A stretch of 64,000 bases of DNA from Paenibacillus gyeongsangnamensis (GCF_027533625.1 NZ_JAQAGZ010000012.1:1-64000), one strand, 5' to 3'. Shown: positions 17,700 to 27,493, numbered from the stretch's first letter. Notes: generated by a model from the letters alone, not told the origin. Numbers and translations are program-made.

Positions 17700-18161
17700 A
17701 TGTCCTATATCGTTGATTTTAAAAATGTGTCTACGGTTGGTTTGGAGACTTCACCTGTAGTAGAAGCGCTTGCTGGTTTACGTGCCAATGAAGCCCGTTA
17801 CTTTATGAATAAATACAAGCATGAATTTACGGTTGTACCAGCTAGTGAAAGTCAGGAGACCCTTGATTATGTGAACCGAATTTTGAAAGAGCGTGATATT
17901 GAGTTTGCGGCCAAACCTTTAGAGACATCGCGTTTTCAAGTGGAAAATATTAAATTTGCCTACGTCTTTTATGAGGACGGGCTTGCGGTAAATATCATGT
18001 ATACGGTTGATGACCCTAAGAAGCGGGCCGTTGGTTTTAAGCTTTCTGAGGGGATGGAAATACCACAGGAGTTAGAAGGGAAGTTTAAGTTTGCTAGGCA
18101 GAAGTCTGCACTAGCTGGAACAATTCGGGGCTCGTTTTTTGTAATTAAAGGAGAATATTAA
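17700..18161 (+). CDS. Hypothetical protein of 153 residues
   Basis: I do not recognise the family. The protein starts MSYIVDFKNVSTVGL and has no signal peptide or membrane helix. It has a mixed alpha/beta pattern with conserved-looking segments GLRANEARYFMNKYKHEF and FKFARQKSALAGTIRG. I choose the second ATG (17700) because the GGAG box is eight bases before it and only two bases before the ATG at 17694. The gene stands alone between repeat copies C and D. Confidence 0.75.
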   Translation: MSYIVDFKNVSTVGLETSPVVEALAGLRANEARYFMNKYKHEFTVVPASESQETLDYVNRILKERDIEFAAKPLETSRFQVENIKFAYVFYEDGLAVNIMYTVDDPKKRAVGFKLSEGMEIPQELEGKFKFARQKSALAGTIRGSFFVIKGEY

Positions 18162-18252
18162 AGTAAGCAACAGCGCAATTGTTGCGAGCGATCAATTGGT
18201 TGCCTAGTTGCGCTAACGGGCACGAAAGTCGAACTAAGCGAAATAAAAGAAA

Positions 18253-18335
18253 GGGCCACCCCGGAAAAGGATGGCCCAAAAACTTGCCGTTACAGACAGT
18301 GCGGAGAACCGTATCATAAGTAACGGCAAGCTTTT
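18253..18335 (+). repeat. Hairpin repeat, copy D (terminator-like)
   Basis: A GC hairpin (GGGCCACCCC with GGATGGCCC, 18253-18277), then arms CTTGCCGTTAC (18283-18293) and GTAACGGCAAG (18320-18330) and a short T-run. It carries the core GAACCGTATCATAAGTAAC and is the closest relative of copy C. Confidence 0.8.
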
Positions 18336-18431
18336 AAGATTTGACGAAACAAGATAGGATTAGGTAATCTATGATTATATTCATTATTTGTAAAGCAATA
18401 CAAATTTTGAAATGAAAGCGAGGATCATTGG

Positions 18432-19397
18432 ATGTCTGAACCTTTGCTATCCCATCGGCCGCTTGGCAGGACTGGCCTGTTTATCTCACCGCTTTGTGTT
18501 GGCGGCGCACCGCTCGGCGATATGCCTGAAACCTTTGCCTTTAGCGCACCGGAAGAGAACGCGCTGGCAACGATTCGTGCCGCCTTTGCAAGCACGATCA
18601 ATTTCCTCGATACGGCTGCGGCCTATGGCGACGGTGAGAGCGAGCGCCGTATTGGCAAGGTCATTAAAGAGAACGGCGGACTCCCATCGGGCTTTGTGCT
18701 CGCTACCAAAGCGGACCGCTGCTTACAGACGGGTGACTTCAGCGGTGAACAAATCAAACGTTCCATCGAAGGAAGTCTCCTTCGCTTAGGGCTGGATCGC
18801 CTGCAATATGTTTACATCCATGATCCGGAACATACCACCTTTGAGAATGTCATGGGACCGGGTGGTCCGCTTGAGATGCTGAAAAACTTCAAGGATCAGG
18901 GAGTCATCGATCACATTGGCATATCCGGCGGGCCGATCCAGATGCTCATTCGTTATGTGGAAACGGGGGAATTTAGCGCCGTTGAGACCCATAACCGTTA
19001 CACGCTGCTCAATCGATCTGCTGAGCCTTTGCTTGATGTCGCAAGTCGATTGGGCGTTGCGGTCATCAACGCAGCGCCTTATGGGAGCGGCATGCTGGCC
19101 AAAGGTCCGGATGCCTACGCCCGCTATGCTTATAGCGATGCACCGCCGTTGCTGCTCGAACGCGCGCGATCGTTTGCAAAAGTCTGCCAGGAGCACGATG
19201 TGCCCCTAGCCGCCGCGGCACTTCAATTCTCCATGCGTGATCCCCGTGTTACGAGTACCGTTGTTGGCATGACCAAGCCGGAACGAGTCGCCCAGACTCT
19301 GGAGCTCGCTAGCTACCCCATTCCTTCCGAGCTATGGCATGTGCTAGATGCCATTGGATTTGATACGGACGATCCCGAAGCGAATCGATTTACATAA
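18432..19397 (+). CDS. Aldo/keto reductase (aldose 1-dehydrogenase-like)
   Basis: 321 residues, TIM-barrel NAD(P)-dependent oxidoreductase. Catalytic Asp and Tyr are in NFLDTAAAYGDGESE, Lys in VLATKADR and His in YVYIHDPEH. The overall form (ISPLCVGGAPLG start, VVGMTKPERVAQT end) resembles the D-threo-aldose/L-fucose dehydrogenase branch. Start ATG with GAGG eight bases upstream, and a strong terminator follows at 19441. Confidence 0.9.
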   Translation: MSEPLLSHRPLGRTGLFISPLCVGGAPLGDMPETFAFSAPEENALATIRAAFASTINFLDTAAAYGDGESERRIGKVIKENGGLPSGFVLATKADRCLQTGDFSGEQIKRSIEGSLLRLGLDRLQYVYIHDPEHTTFENVMGPGGPLEMLKNFKDQGVIDHIGISGGPIQMLIRYVETGEFSAVETHNRYTLLNRSAEPLLDVASRLGVAVINAAPYGSGMLAKGPDAYARYAYSDAPPLLLERARSFAKVCQEHDVPLAAAALQFSMRDPRVTSTVVGMTKPERVAQTLELASYPIPSELWHVLDAIGFDTDDPEANRFT

Positions 19398-19760
19398 AAG
19401 AATAGATAGACATTCATGAAGATAAAAAAGCTTACAAGAAGGGATCGTCCTGTAACAGGACGATCCCTTTTTGTATTTCAAATTTAAGAAGATCATGCCT
19501 CGATCCGAATGCTTGAAGAGTTCAGCCAATTTATAGCATGGAAACCATAGCGCCGCAACCTCCTCCAAACATGCAAATCCATACACAGCCGGTAAATCGT
19601 GTATTTACTTAACGGCGGTTCATTTCCAGAAATCAACGTTCCCTCTAGATAGACTAAGCCGTGCCTCATCTATTTTGTTTATCAGAAAAACTAATTAAAA
19701 CAATCAAATCATTTTAGTTGATTCGTTGATCCAGCTGTGATAGTTTGAAGGTAATATAAA
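19398..19760. other. Intergenic stretch before cysJ
   Basis: About 410 bases lie between the reductase and cysJ. The left part holds the terminator at 19441-19472; the middle shows no convincing coding frame; the right end is AT-rich, has TATAAA at 19755-19760 and leads into the possible sulfur box. Confidence 0.5.
19441..19472 (+). terminator. Rho-independent terminator of the aldo/keto reductase
   Basis: A perfect stem of at least 11 bp (from GGGATCGTCCT at 19441), a tiny loop and five T at 19468-19472. Confidence 0.9.
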
Positions 19761-19785
19761 TTTAATAAGAATACTCGGAATTATT
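19761..19785 (+). promoter_or_regulatory. Possible CymR-type sulfur box upstream of cysJI
   Basis: The AT-rich segment ends in TCGGAATTAT, which resembles the GGAATTAT half of CymR sites known in Bacillus and Staphylococcus. It lies just after a TATAAA at 19755-19760, a position suited to repression when cysteine is plentiful. The match is judged by eye. Confidence 0.4.
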
Positions 19786-19809
19786 TCTTGCGATGTGAGG
19801 TGTATATCG

Positions 19810-21612
19810 TTGTTATTACAGGTAACGAACAGTCCTTTTAATCAAGAGCAAACGGAGCTTCTCAATCGCTTGCTGCCTACGCTTACGGAAATGCAGAAGG
19901 CTTGGCTGAGCGGTTATTTAACGGCTCTACACAAAATGGAAGCTCCGACGGATGCTTCGGCTGTGAACCAACCGGTCCTATCCAAGGAGGTAACGGTGCT
20001 GTATGGATCCCAGACCGGGAATAGTCAGAAGCTGGCCAAGAAGCTGATTGAAAAGCTTAAGGAGCAGGGTTTCCAGACAACGCTTTCCTCCATGAACGAC
20101 TTCAAGCCGAATACGTTAAAGCAGGTTGAAAATTTGCTTGTTCTGGTGAGCACGCACGGGGAAGGCGAACCGCCGGATAATGCTCTGACTTTCTATGAAT
20201 TTCTGCACAGCAAGAGAGCACCGAAATTAGAAGGTTTGAGGTTTTCCGTACTGGCTTTAGGGGACACTTCATATGAATTTTTCTGCAAGACGGGAAAGGA
20301 CTTTGATCAGCGTCTTGAGGAGCTCGGAGGCAAACGGCTTACCGCACGCGTCGACTGCGACGTGGATTTCGATGATTCTGCCGCGGAGTGGATGGATCGT
20401 GTCCTTGCCTCTCTCAATGAGGCCTCAGCAGCCCCGTCCTTGGTAAACGGCGGCGGCGCCATCGTCCGGAGCGAGACGCAAACGGAATATTCGAGGACGA
20501 ACCCGTTTCAAGCCGTCGTCGTTGAAAATTTGAATCTGAACGGGCGCGGCTCGGACCGGGAAACCCGTCACCTCGAGATTTCACTTGAAGGGTCCAATCT
20601 CCAGTATGAACCGGGCGACAGCTTGGGCGTTTATCCCCGGAATCATTCTGGACTTGTCGATGAACTGATCAGGGCAATGGGTTGGGAACGGGAAGAGCTT
20701 GTTCCGATTAATAAAAACGGGGAAGAGCGCCCATTGCTTGAGGCTTTGACCAGCCATTATGAAATTACGGTATTGACAAAGCCGCTTTTGGAGCAAGCCG
20801 CAAATCTTTTCCCGGGTAAAGGCTTGCAGCAGCTGCTTGCGCCAGGAAACGAGCAGGAGCTTAGAGCGTATATCAAAAATCGGGATTTGATCGATTTGGT
20901 GCAGGATTATAGTCTTAAAGGAGTATCCGGCAAACCATTTGTATCGATTCTTCGTAAGCTTCCGCCGCGTCTATATTCCATTTCCAGCAGTCCGAAGGCG
21001 TACCCTGACGAGGTACATCTCACGGTCCGAAAGGTAGAGTACGAAGCACACGGACGAAACCGATACGGCGTATGCTCGACCTTTATCGCTGAACATTTGG
21101 AGCTGGGCGATGCGCTGCCGGTATTTATACAGCATAACCCGAACTTCAAGCTTTCACAAAATCCGGATACGCCGATTATCATGATCGGACCCGGCACAGG
21201 CGTTGCTCCGTTCCGGGCTTTCCTGGGGGAACGGGAAGAGATCGGGGCACAAGGCAAGACGTGGTTAATTTTTGGCGACCGCCATTTCTCCACGGATTTC
21301 CTCTATCAGATCGAGTGGCAGCGTTGGCTGAAAGAAGGCGTACTGACACGAATGGATGTAGCGTTCTCACGCGATACGGATAAGAAGGTCTACGTGCAGC
21401 ACCGAATTCTTGAACATGGCAAGGAATTGTATCAATGGCTTCAAGAAGGAGCCAGCATCTACGTGTGCGGAGATGAAAAGCAGATGGCTCATGACGTTCA
21501 TGCCGCTCTCGCAACCATTATCGAGCGGGAGGGCGGACTTAGCCCGGAAGCAGCGGCGGAATATTTGGCACGGTTGCAGCAGGAAAAACGTTATCAGCGA
21601 GATGTCTACTGA
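19810..21612 (+). CDS. cysJ: Assimilatory sulfite reductase, flavoprotein subunit
   Basis: 600 residues. Passes electrons from NADPH via FAD and FMN to the CysI haemoprotein for reduction of sulfite to sulfide. The FMN flavodoxin domain starts with [16 protein letters not shown] near residue 60. FAD binding is shown by RLYSISSSP near 380 and GVCSTFI near 415, NADPH binding by [14 protein letters not shown] near 460, and the C-terminal [16 protein letters not shown] is intact. I prefer the TTG at 19810 (GAGGTG seven bases upstream; product begins LLQVTNSPF like other Bacillales CysJ) over the GTG at 19795. Confidence 0.95.
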   Translation: MLLQVTNSPFNQEQTELLNRLLPTLTEMQKAWLSGYLTALHKMEAPTDASAVNQPVLSKEVTVLYGSQTGNSQKLAKKLIEKLKEQGFQTTLSSMNDFKPNTLKQVENLLVLVSTHGEGEPPDNALTFYEFLHSKRAPKLEGLRFSVLALGDTSYEFFCKTGKDFDQRLEELGGKRLTARVDCDVDFDDSAAEWMDRVLASLNEASAAPSLVNGGGAIVRSETQTEYSRTNPFQAVVVENLNLNGRGSDRETRHLEISLEGSNLQYEPGDSLGVYPRNHSGLVDELIRAMGWEREELVPINKNGEERPLLEALTSHYEITVLTKPLLEQAANLFPGKGLQQLLAPGNEQELRAYIKNRDLIDLVQDYSLKGVSGKPFVSILRKLPPRLYSISSSPKAYPDEVHLTVRKVEYEAHGRNRYGVCSTFIAEHLELGDALPVFIQHNPNFKLSQNPDTPIIMIGPGTGVAPFRAFLGEREEIGAQGKTWLIFGDRHFSTDFLYQIEWQRWLKEGVLTRMDVAFSRDTDKKVYVQHRILEHGKELYQWLQEGASIYVCGDEKQMAHDVHAALATIIEREGGLSPEAAAEYLARLQQEKRYQRDVY

Positions 21613-21647
21613 GATTAGGCTCAAGGATAGCGAGAGGAGATAGCGAA

Positions 21648-23369
21648 GTGAGCGAAAACAATTTAATTTCATCGAATAGTGCGCCTCATAGCGATGTAGA
21701 GGAGATCAAGCGGCGAAGCGACTACTTGCGGGGATCTCTTGCAGACACGCTTAACGACAACATTACGGGATCCATTCCCGAGGACGATAACCGGTTAATG
21801 AAATTTCACGGAAGCTATATGCAGGATGACCGTGATCTTCGCAACGAGCGGAATAAACAGAAGCTGGAGCCGGCCTATCAGTTCATGGTGCGCGTGAGGG
21901 CTGCCGGTGGGGTCGTTACGCCGGAGCAATGGCTGATGATGGATCGCATCGCACAGCAATATGCGAACGGAACAATTCGTCTTACGACCCGTCAGTCCTT
22001 CCAGCTTCACGGCGTGATCAAGTGGAACATGAAAAATCTCATCAAGGAAGTCAACGAAGCGCTGTTAAGCACGCTTGCGGCATGCGGGGACGTCAATCGT
22101 AACGTCATGTGCAATCCGAACCCGTACCTTTCGGAAATACACGGGCAGGTTCATGAATGGGCCAAGAAGGTGAGCGCGCATCTTGATCCGCGAACCAGAG
22201 CCTATCATGAAATTTGGCTTAATGAAGAGAAGGTTGTCGACAGCCGGGACGGAGAAAAGCAAGAACCGATTTACGGACCTGTTTATTTGCCGCGTAAGTT
22301 CAAGATCGGCATTGCTGTACCGCCTTCCAACGACGTAGATGTCTTCTCTCAAGATCTTGGCTTCATTGCGATTCATGAGAAAGATCAGCTGCTGGGCTTC
22401 AACGTTGCGGTCGGCGGAGGCATGGGTATGACGCATGGCGATCCGCAAACGTATCCGCAGCTGGCACGGGTGATCGGTTTTGTCTCGCCGGAGCAGCTCG
22501 TCGACGTGGCCGAAAAAACAGTCACGATCCAAAGGGATTACGGAGACCGTTCGGTAAGAAAGCACGCCCGGTTCAAGTACACGATTGACGACCGCGGCAT
22601 CGAATGGTTTATCAACGAACTTCACCAGCGCTTAGGGTGGAAGCTGGAGGAAGCACGCCCTTATCATTTCGATCACAATGGCGACCGTTACGGTTGGGTG
22701 AAGGGAAGCAACGGTAAATGGCATTTCACCCTCTTTATTCAGAACGGCCGGGTGAAGGACGATGACAACTACCCGTTGATGTCCGGTTTACGGGAAATTG
22801 CCAAGGTGCATAACGGGGATTTCCGTCTGACGCCGAATCAGAACCTTATCATAGGCAACGTGTCCAGCCAGAAGAAGAAAAAAATCGAGGAGCTAATTAA
22901 GGAATACGGGCTGACCGACGGAATTCAATATTCTGCGCTGCGCAGAAATTCCATGGCTTGTGTTGCATTGCCTACTTGCGGCTTGGCGATGGCCGAATCG
23001 GAGCGCTATTTGCCCACGCTGCTGGAAAAGATCGAAGTCATCTTGGATGAGGCGGGATTGCGCGAAGAGGAGATTGTCATCCGCATGACCGGCTGCCCGA
23101 ACGGATGCGCTCGTCCTGCGCTTGCGGAGCTATCCTTTATCGGCAAGGCCCCGGGTAAATACAACATGTATTTGGGCGGCGGTTTTTCCGGAAATCGGCT
23201 GAATAAATTGTACCGCGAAAATATTGGCGAGACGCAAATTCTTGAGGAGCTGCGGCCGATCTTGAACCGGTATGCGAAGGAACGCGAGGAAGGCGAGCAT
23301 TTCGGAGACTTCGTTATTCGCGCAGGGTACGTGAAAAAAGTTTATTCGGGACTTGATTTTCACGAGTAA
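21648..23369 (+). CDS. cysI: Assimilatory sulfite reductase, haemoprotein subunit
   Basis: 573 residues. Binds sirohaem and a 4Fe-4S cluster and performs the six-electron reduction of sulfite. Sirohaem-binding [10 protein letters not shown] is near 108-117 and [12 protein letters not shown] near 390. The cluster cysteines are in CVALPTC (about 438 and 444) and CPNGC (about 483 and 487). GTG start with GAGGAG eight bases upstream; 35 bp behind cysJ in one operon. No sirohaem synthesis gene lies nearby. Confidence 0.96.
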   Translation: MSENNLISSNSAPHSDVEEIKRRSDYLRGSLADTLNDNITGSIPEDDNRLMKFHGSYMQDDRDLRNERNKQKLEPAYQFMVRVRAAGGVVTPEQWLMMDRIAQQYANGTIRLTTRQSFQLHGVIKWNMKNLIKEVNEALLSTLAACGDVNRNVMCNPNPYLSEIHGQVHEWAKKVSAHLDPRTRAYHEIWLNEEKVVDSRDGEKQEPIYGPVYLPRKFKIGIAVPPSNDVDVFSQDLGFIAIHEKDQLLGFNVAVGGGMGMTHGDPQTYPQLARVIGFVSPEQLVDVAEKTVTIQRDYGDRSVRKHARFKYTIDDRGIEWFINELHQRLGWKLEEARPYHFDHNGDRYGWVKGSNGKWHFTLFIQNGRVKDDDNYPLMSGLREIAKVHNGDFRLTPNQNLIIGNVSSQKKKKIEELIKEYGLTDGIQYSALRRNSMACVALPTCGLAMAESERYLPTLLEKIEVILDEAGLREEEIVIRMTGCPNGCARPALAELSFIGKAPGKYNMYLGGGFSGNRLNKLYRENIGETQILEELRPILNRYAKEREEGEHFGDFVIRAGYVKKVYSGLDFHE

Positions 23370-23397
23370 CGCGATATTCATATATTACAAAGCGGGT

Positions 23398-23445
23398 GAG
23401 CTGTCTTTCAAGTAGGGAGTAACTACTGGGGAGACAGCTCTTCTT
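23398..23445 (+). terminator. Terminator of the cysJI operon
   Basis: A 9-bp stem GAGCTGTCT (23398-23406) with AGACAGCTC (23432-23440), then TTCTT. The loop is long (25 bases). Confidence 0.6.
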
Positions 23446-23561
23446 CATGGAATGGAAATAATTTACAACACAAATAATGTCCAACAAGTTATAATATGAT
23501 TGTATTGTTGAAAGCGATTTCTTCATATTAAAGCATCGGTAATTGAAGGGAGGAATGAATA

Positions 23562-24875
23562 ATGACTCAATCCGTTGATCGCTTAAACACGCGGCGCATC
23601 ACAGGCAACATCTTTAAAGGCTCGGTAGGAAATCTGATCGAATGGTATGATTGGTACGTTTATACCGCCTTTGCGGTGTATTTCTCGGCCGAGTTCTTCC
23701 CTAAGGGAAACGTGACAAGCCAACTGCTGAATACAGCGGCCGTCTTCGCCGTCGGTTTCCTGATGCGCCCGATAGGGAGCCTGCTGCTGGGCCGATACGC
23801 CGATCGTCATGGCCGCCGTGCCGCGCTGACGCTCTCCATTTCCGTCATGGCCGGTGGTTCTCTGATCATTGCTTGCACACCCGGCTATGGCACGATTGGC
23901 GTGTTGGCTCCTATTATTCTGGTTCTCGCCCGCCTGATCCAAGGGTTATCGCTAGGCGGTGAATATGGAACCTCAGCGACGTACCTGTCCGAGATGGCCA
24001 GCAGCGGCCGCCGGGGCTTCTACTCAAGCTTCCAGTACGTCACGCTTGTTGCCGGACAGCTGGTGGCACTGGGGGTTCAGATCATCCTCCAACAAATACT
24101 CAGCGAACCGGATATGAAGTCTTGGGGCTGGCGCATTCCTTTTGTAATAGGAGCGTTGGGGGCATTGGCCGTATTATGGCTGCGCCGCACGATGGACGAA
24201 TCGGAGCAGTTCTCAAAGATGGGTTCCGAAAGCCGGGCCGGCGCCGGTACGATACGGGAATTGATGAAGCACCCGAAGGCGGTGCTGACCGTAGTCGGAC
24301 TTACGCTCGGCGGAACCGTCGCCTTCTATACCTACACAACGTATTTACAGAAGTTCATGGTGAATACGGAGGGACTTCCCAAGGAGATTGTCAGCTGGAT
24401 TAACTTTGTCGCCCTGCTGGTATTCGTAGTCCTCCAACCTCTTGCCGGTCAATTGTCCGACCGCATCGGACGGCGTCCGCTATTGATTAGTTTCGGTATT
24501 CTCGGAACGCTGTTGACGGTTCCGCTATTCCTGATATTGGAGCAAACGAAGAGTCCGATCGGTGCTTTTGCGCTCATGATGGTAGGGCTCATCATTGTCA
24601 CCGGTTACACATCCATTAACGCCATCGTGAAAGCCGAGCTCTTCCCGGCGGAAGTCCGTGCCCTTGGCGTCGGTTTCCCCTACGGAGTCACCGTGGCGGT
24701 GTTCGGCGGCACGGCGGAGTTTATCGCGTTATGGTGCAAGAGCATAGGCTATGAGTCGCTCTTCTATTACTACGTAGCTGCCTGTATTGCCGTAAGCTTG
24801 ATCATCTACTGGCGTATGAGCGAGTCTTCGAAGGTTTCCCGCATCGAATCGGAGAACAACACTACAAAACGCTAG
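23562..24875 (+). CDS. MFS transporter of the metabolite:H+ symporter type
   Basis: 437 residues with 12 predicted membrane segments. Early GNLIEWYDWYVYT, the cytoplasmic loop GRYADRHGRRAAL and LSLGGEYGTSATYLSEMA are hallmarks of the MHS branch (alpha-ketoglutarate, proline/betaine and similar carboxylate symporters). RBS GGGAGG upstream of the ATG. The substrate is probably a carboxylate or zwitterion, not further resolvable. It lies downstream of cysJI but behind a terminator. Confidence 0.9.
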   Translation: MTQSVDRLNTRRITGNIFKGSVGNLIEWYDWYVYTAFAVYFSAEFFPKGNVTSQLLNTAAVFAVGFLMRPIGSLLLGRYADRHGRRAALTLSISVMAGGSLIIACTPGYGTIGVLAPIILVLARLIQGLSLGGEYGTSATYLSEMASSGRRGFYSSFQYVTLVAGQLVALGVQIILQQILSEPDMKSWGWRIPFVIGALGALAVLWLRRTMDESEQFSKMGSESRAGAGTIRELMKHPKAVLTVVGLTLGGTVAFYTYTTYLQKFMVNTEGLPKEIVSWINFVALLVFVVLQPLAGQLSDRIGRRPLLISFGILGTLLTVPLFLILEQTKSPIGAFALMMVGLIIVTGYTSINAIVKAELFPAEVRALGVGFPYGVTVAVFGGTAEFIALWCKSIGYESLFYYYVAACIAVSLIIYWRMSESSKVSRIESENNTTKR

Positions 24876-25034
24876 CTGTCCGTTCAAACCGATCTTAGCG
24901 CAATATTGGAAAGCTTGTTATTGCGAATGCGATTGTCAAGCGACAAGCGAAGGTTCAATTTTTGCACTACCGACTTTGAAAGAAAATTGATAAAATAGGG
25001 GGGCAAGGATAATTCCATAAATTGGGGGTAAGAA

Positions 25035-25475
25035 ATGAGTAATCCACATCAAAACTATAAAAATCATCGAAGGCTGCATCCTCTTTTTCATGTTGCGCTC
25101 ACACTGCTGACAGCGATCTTGTTTATCTCCGCTGTAGTAGGGCTAGTGAGATCATTCCAAGCGGGGAATCAAGTTTTTCCTGCAGTCCTCTTTCTAATTA
25201 TTTCTATCATGTTTATCATTGTTTTCTTATTAGTTCGCTCTTATCCTTTAAAAGCACAGGATCGCGCGATCCGAGCCGAAGAAAATCTCCGGCACTATGT
25301 ATTAACTCAGAAGCTGCTGGATCCAAGGCTTAGCGTACAGCAAATTGTGGCTTTGCGGTTTGCCTCCGATGACGAATTTCCTTCCCTTTGCAAGAAAGCA
25401 GCAGAAGATCAGTTGTCTCCCGATGCCATTAAAAGGTCTATCCGGAATTGGAGAGAAGACGACTACAGAATATAG
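25035..25475 (+). CDS. DUF6526-like small membrane protein
   Basis: 146 residues. Soluble N-terminus with QNYKNHRRLHPLFH, two membrane helices (about 18-40 and 50-70) and a cytoplasmic C-terminal helical region ending in KRSIRNWREDDYRI. This arrangement matches my memory of the DUF6526 family, whose function is unknown. GGGGGT lies upstream of the ATG. Single gene. Confidence 0.75.
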   Translation: MSNPHQNYKNHRRLHPLFHVALTLLTAILFISAVVGLVRSFQAGNQVFPAVLFLIISIMFIIVFLLVRSYPLKAQDRAIRAEENLRHYVLTQKLLDPRLSVQQIVALRFASDDEFPSLCKKAAEDQLSPDAIKRSIRNWREDDYRI

Positions 25476-25630
25476 GAATAGCAGAGGGCGGAAATAAAAG
25501 AAATCTGAAGAAGGCGTTTGATATAGGCTATCCCGATAAGGGATTGCCTTCTTTGTATATGTGGCGATATTTAGGGAGGCGATCTCCCAATGCCTAAGCA
25601 GAAGTGTCTCGATGATAACCGGCGTAAGGT

Positions 25631-25882
25631 TTGCATAGATATGATTTGGGGCATGCGATAACCGGCCTGTCGTATACGACGCTGGACTTAATGATGCGAC
25701 GAGTCTTCACCCCGAAGCTAACCGGACGAGAAGGGACCAAGAGGGAGAGACGCCTCGCTCAGTTGAAAGCTGTGACGGATATCTATACTTGGAAATTTCT
25801 ACGTCGCGATTACGGTTTGAGCCGCAACCAAACGGAGCTCGCTCTGGGCGAGCTACTTCATCCCCCAACAGGAGGTAATTAG
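25631..25882 (+). pseudogene. TetR/AcrR-family regulator, C-terminal remnant
   Basis: The 83-codon frame reads like the end of a TetR ligand domain (GHAITGLSYTTLDLMMRRVF, then QLKAVTDIYTWKFLRRDYGL). The N-terminal helix-turn-helix is missing, and a short frame upstream (from 25590) runs in a different register. It abuts the glycosyltransferase start with no gap, so it once may have controlled that gene. Confidence 0.65.
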
Positions 25883-27118
25883 ATGGCTCGTATCCTTGCC
25901 TATACCTCGCCTGCTCGTGGACACTTGTTTCCGTTGACTTCGATCCTGGATGAGCTTTGCAAACGAGGCCACGACATAGTACTGCGCACACTGGCCTCGC
26001 AGATGGAACTTGCACTATCACATGGTTTCGACGCTGCTCCAATCGATAGCCGGATTGAAGCAATGCCCCATGATGATTACAAGGCGCGCACAGCTCGGGG
26101 AGGGCTGCAACGTGCTGTAAGCATGTTCAGCGCGCGTGCAGAATATGACGGCCCTGATCTGCAGCAAGCGATCGTGAGCACTCGCCCCGACGCTATAATC
26201 GTCGACGTGAACTGTTGGGGTGCTGTCGCGGCTGCTGAGGCTTGGGGCGGACCATGGGCGACATTCTGCCCCTATCCGCTCGCGTTGACCTCACGTGATG
26301 TGCCGCCTTTTGGTCCCGGGCTTTCACCTGCGCGCGGATTTTTAGGCCGGATGCGCGATCGCGCTCTGAAGCCATTGTTTGTAGGTACTTTCGAGCACAT
26401 TATGCTGCCGCCGCTCAACGAAGTACGCGATAGCTTTGGGCTTGACCCGTTAAGCAGCGCCGACGATATGTTTGGCCGCCCGCCGCTTATACTCTACCTT
26501 ACAGCCGAGCCGTTCGAGTATCCACGTTCAGATTGGCCGTCAAACATCGTCATGGTCGGCCCCTGCGCTTGGGATCCTCCAGCCGAACCTCCTGATTGGT
26601 TAGCTATGATCGAACGCCCAATCGTGCTTGTCACAACCTCCTCAGAGTTTCAGAATGACGGTCGCCTCATCGAAGCAGCGCTGGAAGCTCTTTCGGAAGA
26701 GAATGTCCATATCATCGCAACACTTCCCGCACAAGATTCAGCCGCATTGCGAACATCAGCCAATGCCAGCATATTGCCATTTCTCCCACATGGACTCGTG
26801 CTTGAGCGCGCAGTTTGTGCAATTACCCATGGCGGAATGGGGGCCACCCAGAAGGCGCTGGTACACGGCGTACCTGTGTGCGCGGTGCCTTTCGGACGTG
26901 ATCAAATGGAGGTAGCGCGACGCGTTGAGGTAGCCGGAGCCGGCACACGACTGCCCGCCAGCCAACTCAGCCCAGAACGCCTGCGTGCCAAGGTACGCGA
27001 GGCGATGGCATGCGTCGAAGGCGCCCGCAGAGTATCCGAAGGATTCGCAGCAGCGGGCGGGCCCATTGCTGCTGCCAATGCCTTTGAGACGCGTCTCTTG
27101 GGACGTTTCCTCAACTAA
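25883..27118 (+). CDS. MGT/UGT-type glycosyltransferase
   Basis: 411 residues, GT-B fold, GT1-like. N-terminal acceptor domain (ILAYTSPARGHLFPLTSILD) and C-terminal nucleotide-sugar motif HGGMGATQKALVHGVPVCAV near 315-335. Such enzymes glycosylate macrolides, flavonoids or lipids and may inactivate antibiotics. AGGAGG lies eight bases before the ATG. GC-rich codon choice and composition differ from neighbours and recall actinobacterial homologues; with the TetR remnant this points to horizontal transfer. Confidence 0.9.
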   Translation: MARILAYTSPARGHLFPLTSILDELCKRGHDIVLRTLASQMELALSHGFDAAPIDSRIEAMPHDDYKARTARGGLQRAVSMFSARAEYDGPDLQQAIVSTRPDAIIVDVNCWGAVAAAEAWGGPWATFCPYPLALTSRDVPPFGPGLSPARGFLGRMRDRALKPLFVGTFEHIMLPPLNEVRDSFGLDPLSSADDMFGRPPLILYLTAEPFEYPRSDWPSNIVMVGPCAWDPPAEPPDWLAMIERPIVLVTTSSEFQNDGRLIEAALEALSEENVHIIATLPAQDSAALRTSANASILPFLPHGLVLERAVCAITHGGMGATQKALVHGVPVCAVPFGRDQMEVARRVEVAGAGTRLPASQLSPERLRAKVREAMACVEGARRVSEGFAAAGGPIAAANAFETRLLGRFLN

Positions 27119-27150
27119 GTAACGTCTGCAACGTTGCAAATGTGAACACA

Positions 27151-27189
27151 TTAACAACTTTTTAACAATAGATTAACATATAGTTTATA
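27151..27189 (+). promoter_or_regulatory. PhoP box array in front of a broken gene
   Basis: TTAACA occurs at 27151, 27162 and 27173, and TTTATA at 27184, exactly 11 bp apart. This is the direct-repeat spacing of PhoP binding sites in Bacillus (TT-A/T/C-ACA with 11-bp period). TATACT (27187-27192) could serve as -10. The next coding remnant is the GlpP fragment at 27237. Confidence 0.65.
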
Positions 27190-27236
27190 CTCGTAAAACA
27201 TTTCGGAACATAATAAGAAATATAAGAGGATATAAA

Positions 27237-27395
27237 GGATCGAAAATCCAAGTCATTTCCCATTGTCGTCTGATTCATACGAAAGAAGAAGCCATCGAAG
27301 CTCTGTATGCAGGTGCGACGTCTCTGTCAGTCAGCGATACGGCTCTTTGGAACCTTACGTTTCAAGACCTGTGGCACACCCTTTATTTTGCATAA
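27237..27395 (+). pseudogene. GlpP-like antiterminator, C-terminal fragment
   Basis: The frame reads CRLIHTKEEAIEALYAGATS then LSVSDTALWNL. This resembles the end of glycerol-3-phosphate-responsive antiterminators (GlpP), where such a loop and the LW ending are typical. No start codon or N-terminal part remains. Identification is from a short match. Confidence 0.5.
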
Positions 27396-27425
27396 TTTCA
27401 TAATCCAAGTTTGGAGTGGGGACTA

Positions 27426-27493
27426 AGAGAAAGCTCTAAACAATGAACAGGCAGGAAAATGCCTTTGTTTATTGTTTGGCTTTCTCTTTTTTT
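27426..27493 (+). terminator. Strong terminator after the GlpP fragment
   Basis: A long interrupted stem (AGAGAAAGC at 27426-27434 with GCTTTCTCT at 27479-27487, extended by the CAAT/ATTG-rich arms) followed by seven T. Confidence 0.85.

Noticed and set aside
17541..18335. Integron attC-like sites in the C and D hairpins
   Set aside because: The arms resemble folded attC sites in outline, but the GTTRRRY/RYYYAAC core is not convincing and no integrase gene is present. The repeat idea is kept without this label.
18412..18789. Long overlapping frame inside the aldo/keto reductase
   Set aside because: It is out of frame with a gene carrying all catalytic motifs and has no ribosome site; a shadow.
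19344..19586. Minus-strand 80-codon frame over the terminator
   Set aside because: It runs through a perfect terminator hairpin and into the reductase gene; no family features.
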